This document shows, one piece after another, positions 38,156 through 46,770 of a DNA stretch of 64,000 nucleotides. The position numbers and the translations under genes are program-made. Source of the stretch: Gilliamella mensalis (GTDB taxonomy: Bacteria > Pseudomonadota > Gammaproteobacteria > Enterobacterales > Orbaceae); NCBI RefSeq assembly GCF_900103085.1, contig NZ_FMWR01000009.1:58024-122023 (forward strand), given 5' to 3'. Every line of letters begins with the position of its first letter. The first letter of the stretch is position 1. The notes below the pieces were generated by a model. It was not told where the DNA came from, searched no databases, and saw only the letters and a list, made by a program, of their open reading frames with translations.

Positions 38156-38980
38156 TTAATCAATCGTTCGAAGTAATTCGTTAATACCCACTTTACCTAA
38201 TGTTTTGGCGTCTACTTTTTTAACAATGACTGCACAATACAAACTATATTTACCATCTTTAGTTGGTAAGTTGCCAGAAACAACCACCGAACCTGCTGGT
38301 ACACGACCATAATGCACTTCGCCTGTTGCACGATCATAAATTTTAGTACTTTGACCAATAAATACGCCCATTGAAATGACGCTACCTTCTTCAACAATCA
38401 CACCTTCAACAATTTCACTGCGAGCACCGATAAAGCAGTTATCTTCAATGATGGTTGGATTAGCTTGTAATGGTTCTAAAACGCCGCCAATACCAACGCC
38501 CCCTGAAAGGTGAACATTTTTGCCAATTTGTGCACAAGAACCTACAGTTACCCATGTATCAACCATAGTACCTTCATCAACATATGCACCAATATTGACA
38601 TAAGATGGCATCAATACGGTATTACGAGCAACATAAGCACCTTTACGTGCAATAGCTGATGGAACAACACGGAAACCTTCTTGTTGAAATCTTGCTTGAT
38701 CATATTCAGCAAATTTTAATGGCACTTTGTCATAATAGTTAGTCGGCCCGCCATCGATCAGTTGGTTTTCGTTAATACGGAAAGAGAGCAGAACAGCTTT
38801 TTTTAACCATTGATGAGTCACCCAATCGCCATTGATTTTTTCAGCGACACGCATTTTACCGCTATCTAATAAAGCGATACATTGATTAATTGCATCACGT
38901 GTAACCGTATCTACATTTGATGGTGTAATTTCAGCACGACGTTCAAATGCTGCTTCAATAATTGTTTGTAATTGTTGCAT
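38156..38980 (-). CDS. dapD: Tetrahydrodipicolinate N-succinyltransferase
   Basis: Transfers succinyl from succinyl-CoA to tetrahydrodipicolinate in the succinylase branch of lysine and diaminopimelate synthesis. It has 274 residues, the same as E. coli. The left-handed beta-helix of hexapeptide repeats is plain at about 110-230 ([60 protein letters not shown]). The C-terminal [13 protein letters not shown] is conserved. It provides diaminopimelate for peptidoglycan. No lysine-pathway neighbour is present. Confidence 0.97.
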   Translation of the reverse strand: MQQLQTIIEAAFERRAEITPSNVDTVTRDAINQCIALLDSGKMRVAEKINGDWVTHQWLKKAVLLSFRINENQLIDGGPTNYYDKVPLKFAEYDQARFQQEGFRVVPSAIARKGAYVARNTVLMPSYVNIGAYVDEGTMVDTWVTVGSCAQIGKNVHLSGGVGIGGVLEPLQANPTIIEDNCFIGARSEIVEGVIVEEGSVISMGVFIGQSTKIYDRATGEVHYGRVPAGSVVVSGNLPTKDGKYSLYCAVIVKKVDAKTLGKVGINELLRTID

Positions 38981-39259
38981 CTCAAGTTTCCTTTAACCTA
39001 TAAGTCCGTTAGCAAATAATAAATGGATAAACAGTATAATATAATCTGCTTTGCTTTTTAAGTGGTTTAATCAGATCATCTAAATCAATCTTGCCCCCTC
39101 TTTTTATGATAATTAACTCTTCAGCAAAAAAATAAAAAACACCAAAATAAAAAATATAAGTTATTTGGATAGTACATCACAAATTAAGCTCACCAAATAA
39201 CTCATCATTTTATTTAAAGCTACACTAGCGCTATCACAATATAAAAAAAAGACAATATT

Positions 39260-39736
39260 ATGCAAGATTGGGGATTTTCACTACTGGAATTGTTAATAGC
39301 CATCTGCATTAGTGCCATTTTAACCACTATTGGTATTGCACATTGGAAAGAGCAACAACGGCGTAATGAATTAGCCGATACAACCAAACAGCTGGCTTAT
39401 TTTTTATATGAAGTTCAAATAAAAGCGTCGAGCAAAAACGAGAATTACATTATTCACCAATTTACATCACCTTGGTGCATTGCCATTACTCACAATGAAA
39501 AACCCACCTTGTGCAGTGCAGGCATACTTTATTTTATGAAACCAGATAATTCTGTTGAAATTAGTGAGTTAACAAATAATAAAACTGCTTTTATTTTAGG
39601 GCGCCGCAATATGGCACAAACAATCTCTTTTCAATTAAAAAATCAGATAGGTACCAGTAGAGTTTTTGTTTCCTGGCTTGGACGCATTCGATTTTGTGCA
39701 CAAAACAGCTATATAACAGGTTTACCACCATGTTAA
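39260..39736 (+). CDS. ppdA: Prepilin-type pseudopilin PpdA-like
   Basis: A minor type IV pilin/pseudopilin-like protein of 158 residues. A very short leader MQDWG is followed by the processing motif G-FSLLELLIAICISAIL, with Glu at mature position 5 and a hydrophobic stalk. A C-terminal Cys pair (residues about 149 and 158) may form a disulfide. The order of the next three genes matches ppdA-ppdB-ygdB-ppdC of E. coli. The products are thought to prime assembly of type IV pilus-like fibres after cleavage by prepilin peptidase. Its stop overlaps the ppdB start by 7 bases. Confidence 0.82.
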   Translation: MQDWGFSLLELLIAICISAILTTIGIAHWKEQQRRNELADTTKQLAYFLYEVQIKASSKNENYIIHQFTSPWCIAITHNEKPTLCSAGILYFMKPDNSVEISELTNNKTAFILGRRNMAQTISFQLKNQIGTSRVFVSWLGRIRFCAQNSYITGLPPC

Positions 39737-40293
39737 AAGCGTCTGGATATTCGTTATTTGAAATGCTCATTGGTATCCTATTATCGAGCTTAATTGTGCT
39801 GGGAATGACCTCTTTTTACATTCAATTGCAAGCAAGTATTATACAATATTATCAAAAAACACGCTTGCAACAGGCGATTGAATTGGGATTAGCCGGCATG
39901 AAGAAAGACATAAAACGCGCCGGTTTCATTGCTAATGATCCAAACAAAATGACCGCTAAAGCGATTGAAATCGACAAACAGTCCAAATGTATTATTCTGC
40001 GATATGATAGTGAGATTCGCAATTCATGGGTTTGGGATAGATTTAGCCCAATGAGTTCAGATGTTTTTACTTATCGCTATAAAGAGAACAACATCGCCTA
40101 TAGAACAGGATCAATAGATTGTTTTGGGAGTAAATGGGAAAATTTGTTCGATTCAAACCAGATCAAAGTAACCGACTTTACAATAAAACAGCTACCCCAC
40201 GCTATAAGCCTATCAGTTACTGCTGAATTAAGAAAAAACAAACAAATTAAATATCATATAACTGAAATAATCAAAAATGAAAACCGATTTTAA
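39730..40293 (+). CDS. ppdB: Prepilin-type pseudopilin PpdB-like
   Basis: A minor pseudopilin of 187 residues when started at MLKASGYSLFEMLIGILLSS, the ATG overlapping the ppdA stop. A frame-open extension upstream would bury the leader, so it is rejected. The leader MLKASG ends in the peptidase-site Gly, followed by YSLFEMLIG with Glu at +5. A tyrosine in place of Phe at +1 is tolerated in minor pilins. The product should act in the initiating complex at the pilus tip. It overlaps ygdB by 17 bases. Confidence 0.82.
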   Translation: MLKASGYSLFEMLIGILLSSLIVLGMTSFYIQLQASIIQYYQKTRLQQAIELGLAGMKKDIKRAGFIANDPNKMTAKAIEIDKQSKCIILRYDSEIRNSWVWDRFSPMSSDVFTYRYKENNIAYRTGSIDCFGSKWENLFDSNQIKVTDFTIKQLPHAISLSVTAELRKNKQIKYHITEIIKNENRF

Positions 40294-40711
40294 ACAACAC
40301 TATGTTTCGCATGGATTTAGCACTATTTTAATGGCGATTATTTTAATGACTGTGGGTTTGGTGATATTAGTCGGCTTTAATTTGCTTGTTTCATCATGGC
40401 AAAAAGCGATCTTAATGGAAAGCAGATATTATCAGCAATTTAATCAAGCAAGTTCATCGTTAACTTGGGCAATAAGTCAAAATTGGCAAACACCTAAAGC
40501 CAACTGGTATTGTATCACCGAGCCAACTTATCAACTAAAAGCATGCATAAAACAGTCATTATTAAAAATCGATAAGTACGTATTAGTACGAGGTGAAGCA
40601 GAAGACTTCTTTTTATATATGCTCGCACATTTCGACAATAATCGATTGATTGTCGAAACAGGCCATTGGCTCGATTATTGCCCAGAAAAAAAGGCTATCT
40701 ATTGTGAGTAA
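40277..40711 (+). CDS. ygdB: YgdB-like minor pseudopilin partner
   Basis: A 144-residue protein with a hydrophobic N-terminal stalk after a Gly-Phe site (HGFSTILMAIILMTVGLVIL). It lacks the usual Glu at mature position 5, as expected of a PilX/GspK-like subunit rather than a major pilin. Four cysteines lie in the C-terminal half. Its position between ppdB and ppdC matches ygdB of E. coli. It overlaps ppdB by 17 bases and ppdC by 8, so the operon is tightly coupled. Confidence 0.72.
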   Translation: MKTDFKQHYVSHGFSTILMAIILMTVGLVILVGFNLLVSSWQKAILMESRYYQQFNQASSSLTWAISQNWQTPKANWYCITEPTYQLKACIKQSLLKIDKYVLVRGEAEDFFLYMLAHFDNNRLIVETGHWLDYCPEKKAIYCE

Positions 40712-41033
40712 TAAAGATATAGCCGGCTTTAGTTTGATTGAAGTCATGATAGCAACGTTACTATTTTCAATTATTATGCTGGGATTTATTAACTATCAAC
40801 AAGCGTTGCTCAATAAGCATCGCTACTTTGCAAACTATTTGCGCGCCAATAAAATTGCTTTTCAGCTACTTGATAGCTATCCTTATACACCCAATGAAAT
40901 TATCCCTTCTGGTTGGCGTTATACAATCACCAGTAAAAGATATAATGCCCAGTGTAAAATGGTGGTAATAACAGTTAGTGCACCTAACAAACAAGTCGTC
41001 AAACAGCAGCGTTTTTTTTGTGATTCACATTGA
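40704..41033 (+). CDS. ppdC: Prepilin-type pseudopilin PpdC-like, GTG start
   Basis: A minor pseudopilin of 109 residues. The start chosen is GTG at 40704, giving (M)SNKDIAG-FSLIEVMIATLL with a leader of seven or eight residues. The TTG-initiated longer form from 40650 would give an unusually long leader. An AAAGG sequence lies about ten bases before the GTG. It is the last gene of the four. In E. coli recC follows, but here the next gene is ybfF on the other strand, so the pseudopilin set has been separated from recBCD. Confidence 0.78.
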   Translation: MSNKDIAGFSLIEVMIATLLFSIIMLGFINYQQALLNKHRYFANYLRANKIAFQLLDSYPYTPNEIIPSGWRYTITSKRYNAQCKMVVITVSAPNKQVVKQQRFFCDSH

Positions 41034-41054
41034 TATTTAACAGTTAAATATTAT

Positions 41055-41804
41055 TTAATCACCTAACCAATTATGTAAAAGTTGTAAAACTTGCTGCGTT
41101 TTTTCAAAATGAACATTATGCCCTGCCCCTTCAACCACTTCAATTTTTGCATTCGGAAATTGCTCAAAAATAGCTTGATAAGCCTGATCGGTGATATAAG
41201 GTGAATTGCCACCGCGTATAAATAACGTCGGTTTTAACCAAGGTGAAATCGTTTGCCAATCGCAAATATGACCATACTGTTCGTTAATAGTCTGAATATT
41301 AAATAACCAACGTTCATTTTTAAACGATTTTAATAAAAAAAGAATGATTGCATCATTAATACCCTCTTGTCTCATTAAATCCATGATCTGTTTTTTGTCG
41401 GTAATCTTCTTTGCAAGGCAATAAGTTAACACTCTTAAAATGATAGCATTGGCTGAGCGCTGATATTTTATGGGAGCAATATCAATAGCAACTATTTTTT
41501 GGATAGTATCTGAGAGCATCTGTGACAATTGTAAAGCTACCTTGCCTCCCATTGAATGACCAATTAATATTATATCTTTTAATTGTAAATCATAACAAAG
41601 TTCAGCCACATCTTCGGCCATGGCTTGATAGTCCATCTTATCAGACCACGGCGAATGCCCATGGTTACGCAAATCAACTTGCACTGTTTGATAATGCTTT
41701 GCAAAATCCTTTGCTAGCATATTTAAATTATCTAAACTGCCAAACACCCCATGCAAAAACACGATCGGCTGTCCATCGCCCTGTAATTTATAGTTTAATT
41801 TCAT
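41055..41804 (-). CDS. ybfF: Alpha/beta-hydrolase esterase YbfF
   Basis: A cytoplasmic acyl esterase of 249 residues. The catalytic Ser84 is in the nucleophile elbow GHSMGGK, and the C-terminal GAGHNVHFE provides the catalytic His. The oxyanion-region LHGVFGSLDN and the VDLRNHGHS strand are characteristic of YbfF. E. coli YbfF hydrolyses short-chain and CoA-linked esters in vitro; the natural substrate is uncertain. It is convergent with ppdC and divergent from rnb. Confidence 0.88.
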   Translation of the reverse strand: MKLNYKLQGDGQPIVFLHGVFGSLDNLNMLAKDFAKHYQTVQVDLRNHGHSPWSDKMDYQAMAEDVAELCYDLQLKDIILIGHSMGGKVALQLSQMLSDTIQKIVAIDIAPIKYQRSANAIILRVLTYCLAKKITDKKQIMDLMRQEGINDAIILFLLKSFKNERWLFNIQTINEQYGHICDWQTISPWLKPTLFIRGGNSPYITDQAYQAIFEQFPNAKIEVVEGAGHNVHFEKTQQVLQLLHNWLGD

Positions 41805-41940
41805 ACTGTAATTAGCCCCATTATTTTAAGTGGCACTATTATACGTCTATTTTCAACGTCATCACCGATTAATTCAATAACCACAATTTGCATAAATATG
41901 ATAGAATTTAACACTAACTTTTTAACTAGTGTTAAGCCAT

Positions 41941-43890
41941 ATGTTTCAAAATAATCCTCTACTTGCACAATTAAAACAAGCACTCCATGAACAAACCCCT
42001 CGTATTGAAGGTATTGTTAGATCTCATGAAAAAGGATTTGGATTTTTAGATGTAGATAATAAAAAAAGTTATTTCATTCCCGTTGCAAAAATGAAAAGGG
42101 TTTGTAATGGCGATAAAGTTTCCGGCACAGTAATAAGTCAAAACGATAAAGAGTCGTTTGAACCCGAATTATTAATCGAAAGCGCTTTGCAAAAATTTAT
42201 TGGCAAAATAGGTTTTCAAGATGGTGAGATGGTTATTTATCCTGAAAATATGCCCACAAATTTCGCCATTTGCTGCAAAATAAACAAACAAGTTAGCGAA
42301 AAACTACAAGAAGGAGATTGGGTGGTTGCAACGCTTATTTCTCATCCTTTGCAAGAACAAAATAACCATTTCATTGCTGAGGTTATTCGCTTTGTTGCAA
42401 AAAACTGTTCACCTTATCAACTTTGGCTAAAAACATTAGCCCGTTACGATTTAGAAACGCAGGCTCCACAAACCGAAACATTGACAATTAGCGAGGGTGA
42501 GCTTGTTAACCGTCAAGATTTAACCGATGTTAACTTTTTTACCATCGATAGCGAAGAGACTGAAGATATGGATGATGCCATTGCGGTTTCTAAAGATGAA
42601 CAGGGGCATTATCAATTGATGGTTGCCATTGCTGACCCCACCGCATATGTATTACAAAACAGCGAATTAGATAATATTGCCAAAGTTAGAAATTTCACAA
42701 CTTATTTACCTGATTTTAATATCCCTATGCTACCGGCAGATCTTGCCAATGAACTATGCTCATTAAAAGCAAATCAAAAACGCCCAGCCATGATATGTAA
42801 GATGAGTATTGACCAAGTGGGCAATATTATTCCCGATGATATTTCCTTTATTCCAGCTTGGATTGAATCAAAGTCTAAACTAGCTTATAACAATGTCTCC
42901 AACTTTTTAGAAAATAATGACGAATTAACCACCAACAACCCAATTATTGTACAGCAATTAAACTGGTTAGCTGATTTAGCTAAAATTCGCATAACATGGC
43001 GACAAACTCATGCATTAGTCTTTAAAGATAATGGTGATTATCGCTTTAAACTTAATGAAAATCGTCAAGTTCAATCCATAATTAAAGAGACTCGTCGAAT
43101 TGCCAATCATATTGTTGAAGAGGTCATGGTTCTTGCTAACCAAGCTTTAACATTACAACTACAAAATAAAATTGGCTTTGGGATTTTTAACATTCATTCA
43201 GGTTTTGAGCATAAATATATCGAACAAATAGTGAATTTTTTAAACAATAATGGAATTACTGAATTTGATAAAGAATCATTAGTATCCTTCGATGGCTATG
43301 TAAAGTTACGGCGCATAATCGACAATAATCCATTTTTTGCCACCAAGCTTCGTAAATTTCAAAGCCCTGCTGATTTTTCAACTGAACCACACCCACATTT
43401 TGGCTTAGGTTTTGACGCCTATGCTACATGGACTTCACCAATACGTAAATACGGTGATATGGTCAACCATCGACTAATCAAAGCGTATATCCGCTCACAA
43501 GAATTAACCCCGCCAGATAAAGAGCAATTAAAAAGTATGAATGAAAGACGCAAAATGTTACGCTTTGCTGAACGTGATATGGCTGAAAAACTTTATGCTC
43601 AATACTTGTCAGATAAAATCGGTGAAAATTACTTAGCTGAAATTATCGATATTAATCGTGGTGGTGCTCGAGTTCGTTTATGTGATATAGGTGCTTTTGC
43701 ATTTGTACCACTGTCAATGATTCATCCTGTCAAGGAAGAAATCACTTCATTACCTGATGAAGGCGTCATAAAGATTAAAGATGAAGTTTACTACAGACTT
43801 GCAGATACTATCTCGGTTGTTATTCATCAAATTAAAAATGAAAATCAATCAGTTATTGCCAAATTAATCAATAGTCAAGAACAAAAATAA
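41941..43890 (+). CDS. rnb: Exoribonuclease II
   Basis: A 3'-5' hydrolytic exoribonuclease for mRNA turnover. The start is set at MFQNNPLLAQLKQALHEQTP, matching the E. coli N-terminus; a Met four codons earlier is possible. It has 649 residues. Two N-terminal cold-shock domains (GIVRSHEKGFGFLDVD) precede the RNB catalytic domain, with the metal-binding Asp cluster in TIDSEETEDMDDAI and IADPTAYV. The C-terminal S1 domain begins at about residue 560 (YLAEIIDINRGGARVRL). A strong terminator follows. Confidence 0.96.
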   Translation: MFQNNPLLAQLKQALHEQTPRIEGIVRSHEKGFGFLDVDNKKSYFIPVAKMKRVCNGDKVSGTVISQNDKESFEPELLIESALQKFIGKIGFQDGEMVIYPENMPTNFAICCKINKQVSEKLQEGDWVVATLISHPLQEQNNHFIAEVIRFVAKNCSPYQLWLKTLARYDLETQAPQTETLTISEGELVNRQDLTDVNFFTIDSEETEDMDDAIAVSKDEQGHYQLMVAIADPTAYVLQNSELDNIAKVRNFTTYLPDFNIPMLPADLANELCSLKANQKRPAMICKMSIDQVGNIIPDDISFIPAWIESKSKLAYNNVSNFLENNDELTTNNPIIVQQLNWLADLAKIRITWRQTHALVFKDNGDYRFKLNENRQVQSIIKETRRIANHIVEEVMVLANQALTLQLQNKIGFGIFNIHSGFEHKYIEQIVNFLNNNGITEFDKESLVSFDGYVKLRRIIDNNPFFATKLRKFQSPADFSTEPHPHFGLGFDAYATWTSPIRKYGDMVNHRLIKAYIRSQELTPPDKEQLKSMNERRKMLRFAERDMAEKLYAQYLSDKIGENYLAEIIDINRGGARVRLCDIGAFAFVPLSMIHPVKEEITSLPDEGVIKIKDEVYYRLADTISVVIHQIKNENQSVIAKLINSQEQK

Positions 43891-43924
43891 TTTTATTATT
43901 GCTTGAGTTTATTGACATCGCAAC

Positions 43925-43957
43925 TAGCCCTTGAACCATTTCAAGGGCTAAATTTTT
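43925..43957 (+). terminator. Terminator after rnb
   Basis: A perfect 11-bp stem (TAGCCCTTGAA, 43925-43935 with 43940-43950) around a four-base loop, followed by AATTTTTA. It is 35 bases after the rnb stop. Confidence 0.85.
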
Positions 43958-44053
43958 ATCTTTACTGTTTTTTTATCAATAATATCGACCATCTTTCACG
44001 ATGCTAAAGGCCAAATTTCATGCCTAAAATAGACAATAATTAGAGGGGCTATC

Positions 44054-44291
44054 ATGTCAATTCATCGACACGCAGTATTGCATAGGATGAATAAAAATAA
44101 TTACACAGAATCTTACTTACTTGAGACTATCAATACTAAGTTTAGTAATAATGCAACGTTCCAAGCTTGTTCTCAATCCAACATAAAGACTAAGCAACTT
44201 ATCGATTTTTTAAATAAAGAGTAAATTTAAACTTTTAGTTGCGGATCAATCTGAATTTACTGTCGATAACAAAAAAATATGCAAAGATTAG
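44054..44291 (+). pseudogene. yecH: Frameshifted yecH-like gene (DUF2492)
   Basis: An AGAGGGG ribosome site precedes an ATG opening a 56-codon frame MSIHRHAVLHRMNKNNYTES that ends FLNKE at a stop at 44222-44224. The +1 frame directly continues with SKFKLLVADQSEFTVDNKKI and CKD to a stop at 44289-44291. Joined, the two parts follow E. coli YecH from SIHGHEVL through FL and KF to the C-terminal KIC motif. One extra base near AATAAAGAG explains the break. YecH is a small protein with a conserved Cys/His-containing tail, possibly metal-binding; its function is not established. The gene is either a recent pseudogene, a sequencing error or a programmed frameshift. Confidence 0.72.
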
Positions 44292-44496
44292 GAAAAAACT
44301 GTTATATCTATGTATAGTACGTTTTTTATAACTTTAAGTTAATCTGCTAGTGTTTTTAAAACAATAAGAGTATATAATTTCGCATTATACCAATAATTGT
44401 GATCAGTCACGGTTGTTACTAATAACATAAGTAAATTAGTGGCAAAGTCGGTCACTTCGAAATTATACTCAAGAATATATTCATGGAGTTTAATAT

Positions 44497-45165
44497 ATGA
44501 AAATAAGTAATATCTTTATATGTGCCATTGTCTCTATTCTTGTCGCAAGTTGTGCCAAAAATCAACCAACGTTACCAACAAGAAACACAATAACCATTTT
44601 AAAGACAGATCAGCTAGCTCTATTAAAACAACAAACCGAAACTAACAATGCTTATGTTGTGGATGCTAAAAATCAATTGCTTCAATTTGTTGATAATAAA
44701 AACTTTGATACCTATATTACCGAGCATGGCATTTTAAATTGTAAAGATGATAATAACCCATCATCTTGTGTATTGAGTTTTTATCTAAATGAATATCATA
44801 AATTAAAGTATGATATGCAACTCAAAAAAGCAGCTGAAGAAAATCAAGCCAAACATAACATCGAGTTGAGCAAAATAAGAGCAAATGAAGTTAATATTAA
44901 AAACTATTGCCAATACTCGGCTGATTTGATTATTGCAATTTATATGAAAGATACCGCTAAAATAACCCAATATCTCCAACCACAATTTCAAATATCTGAG
45001 CAGGACATATTATCCTTAAAAGCAAAGATTGCTAAAGATACCTATTCTCATTTCCTAATCGAGGAAAATCCAAGTATCCTTCAAGAAATGAAGGCAGATT
45101 ATGTTGAAAAATGCTTAAATGATCCAAAAAATAATATTATCAATTATTTCAATATTTTTAGATAA
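44497..45165 (+). CDS. Predicted lipoprotein of unknown function upstream of opgG
   Basis: A 222-residue protein with a lipoprotein signal peptide: MKISNIFICAIVSILVAS ahead of Cys19, matching the lipobox LVAS-C. The residue after Cys is Ala, so outer-membrane sorting is likely by the Lol rule. The mature part is hydrophilic and helical, with a Lys/Glu/Gln-rich coiled-coil-like region at about 95-135 and a few scattered cysteines. No family is recognised. It ends 18 bases before opgG on the same strand, so it is probably cotranscribed with opgGH. That hints at a role in the envelope or in osmoregulated glucan production, which is inference. Confidence 0.75.
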   Translation: MKISNIFICAIVSILVASCAKNQPTLPTRNTITILKTDQLALLKQQTETNNAYVVDAKNQLLQFVDNKNFDTYITEHGILNCKDDNNPSSCVLSFYLNEYHKLKYDMQLKKAAEENQAKHNIELSKIRANEVNIKNYCQYSADLIIAIYMKDTAKITQYLQPQFQISEQDILSLKAKIAKDTYSHFLIEENPSILQEMKADYVEKCLNDPKNNIINYFNIFR

Positions 45166-45183
45166 TACAAACACGAGTCTTTT

Positions 45184-46746
45184 ATGTACAATTTATTACC
45201 AATTCGTCAGTTTAACAAAATGTTAACTTGTAAGTTGCTTTGCTTAGCTTCAGCTACTTGTCTTAGTTTTTCTGCATGTGCTTTTTCGCTTGAAAATGTA
45301 ATTGCAAAAGCCGAAAAATTATCCAAACAGGCTTATGTTCAGCCATCTAAAAATATTCCCGATAAATTAGCGTCTTTACAATTTGCTGATTATCAAAAAA
45401 TTCTATTTAATCATCAAAAAGCCTATTGGGGTGATCGAAAAAGCCGTTTTAAACTTGAGTTTTATCATGAAGGTATGTACTTTGATGTCCCTATAAAAAT
45501 CAATGAAATTGTTGATAATCAAGTTAATCCAATTAAATACGATCCTAGCTATTTTGATTTAAGCCAAATCAAACTTGATAAACTAGACAATAAAAATCTT
45601 GGTTTTGCTGGCTTTAAAGTCCATTATCCAATTAACACGCCAACAAAAACTGATGATGAAATATTCTCAGCTCTTGGTGGCAGTTATTTTCGTGCTGTAG
45701 GTAAAGATCAGCGATATGGCCTGTCAGCTAGAGGGCTGGCTATTGACACAGGGGAAATGTCCGGAGAAGAGTTCCCTCGTTTTAAAGAATTTTGGATTGA
45801 AAGACCAGAGCCAAACCAAAAACACTTAATTATCTATGCATTACTCGACTCGTCAAGTGTCACTGGCGCTTATAAAATTACGCTCGTACCAAGTGTTGAT
45901 ACCACTATCACCGTGCAAGCGAAAATATTCTTCCGTAATTCAGTAAAAAAATTAGGCATTGCACCATTAACCAGTATGTTTTTATTTGGACCAAACCAAC
46001 CATCTCCTTTATTAAATTACCGTCCAGCAATGCATGATTCAAATGGGCTTTCTATATTAGCTAATAATAATGAATGGATCTGGCGTCCATTAAATAATCC
46101 AAAGCGTTTATCGTTTTCATCGTATAGTTTAGAAAACCCAAAAGCATTCGGTTTAATTCAGCGTGATAAAGGTTTTGATGATTATCAAGATCTTGATGAT
46201 CACTATGAAAAGCGACCAAGTGTTTGGACTGAAATTTTAGGTGATTGGCACAAAGGACGCGTTGAATTAGTTGAAATCCCAACAGCAGACGAAACTAACG
46301 ACAATATTGTCACTTTTTGGGTACCAGAAAAAAAATATAAAGCTGGCGATGTGCTCGATATTAAATATCGATTACATTATTCACTACATGAACTACAGCG
46401 TTATCCAGATAATATAGCAAAAGCAGTCAGCACTCGGTTATCACTAGGTGATATAAAACAAGCTAATTTAATTCGTAAACTTGATGGATCTAATGCATAC
46501 GTCATCGACTTTGCAGGTCCTAATTTATCAGAAACAGCACCCGTTAAAGTCCTTTCAAGTATTTACAACGGTTCTATCGTAAGTTGTGATTTACAATACA
46601 ACCCAGATATAAAAGGGTGGCGAGTGACGGTGCGATTCAACGTTGAAGACAACAAAAAAGCAACAGATATTCGTATACAACTCGCTTCGCAAGCAACTAA
46701 TGAAGTGATTTCTGAAACTTGGAGTGGGCAATACCCCGCGCAATAA
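45184..46746 (+). CDS. opgG: Periplasmic glucan biosynthesis protein OpgG
   Basis: Periplasmic protein needed for osmoregulated periplasmic glucan synthesis, probably adding or shaping the beta-1,6-branched backbone. It has 520 residues. The N-terminal export signal ends near residue 35 (LLCLASATCLSFSACAFS). The family pattern is clear: FADYQKILFNHQKAYWGD, FELEFYHEG-like (FKLEFYHEGMYFDVPIKI), LGGSYFRAVGKDQRYGLSAR and FGLIQRDKGFDDYQDLDDHY. It is followed 24 bases later by opgH, the normal partner. Confidence 0.95.
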   Translation: MYNLLPIRQFNKMLTCKLLCLASATCLSFSACAFSLENVIAKAEKLSKQAYVQPSKNIPDKLASLQFADYQKILFNHQKAYWGDRKSRFKLEFYHEGMYFDVPIKINEIVDNQVNPIKYDPSYFDLSQIKLDKLDNKNLGFAGFKVHYPINTPTKTDDEIFSALGGSYFRAVGKDQRYGLSARGLAIDTGEMSGEEFPRFKEFWIERPEPNQKHLIIYALLDSSSVTGAYKITLVPSVDTTITVQAKIFFRNSVKKLGIAPLTSMFLFGPNQPSPLLNYRPAMHDSNGLSILANNNEWIWRPLNNPKRLSFSSYSLENPKAFGLIQRDKGFDDYQDLDDHYEKRPSVWTEILGDWHKGRVELVEIPTADETNDNIVTFWVPEKKYKAGDVLDIKYRLHYSLHELQRYPDNIAKAVSTRLSLGDIKQANLIRKLDGSNAYVIDFAGPNLSETAPVKVLSSIYNGSIVSCDLQYNPDIKGWRVTVRFNVEDNKKATDIRIQLASQATNEVISETWSGQYPAQ

Positions 46747-46770
46747 TAATTATAATAATCAGATATAAAT

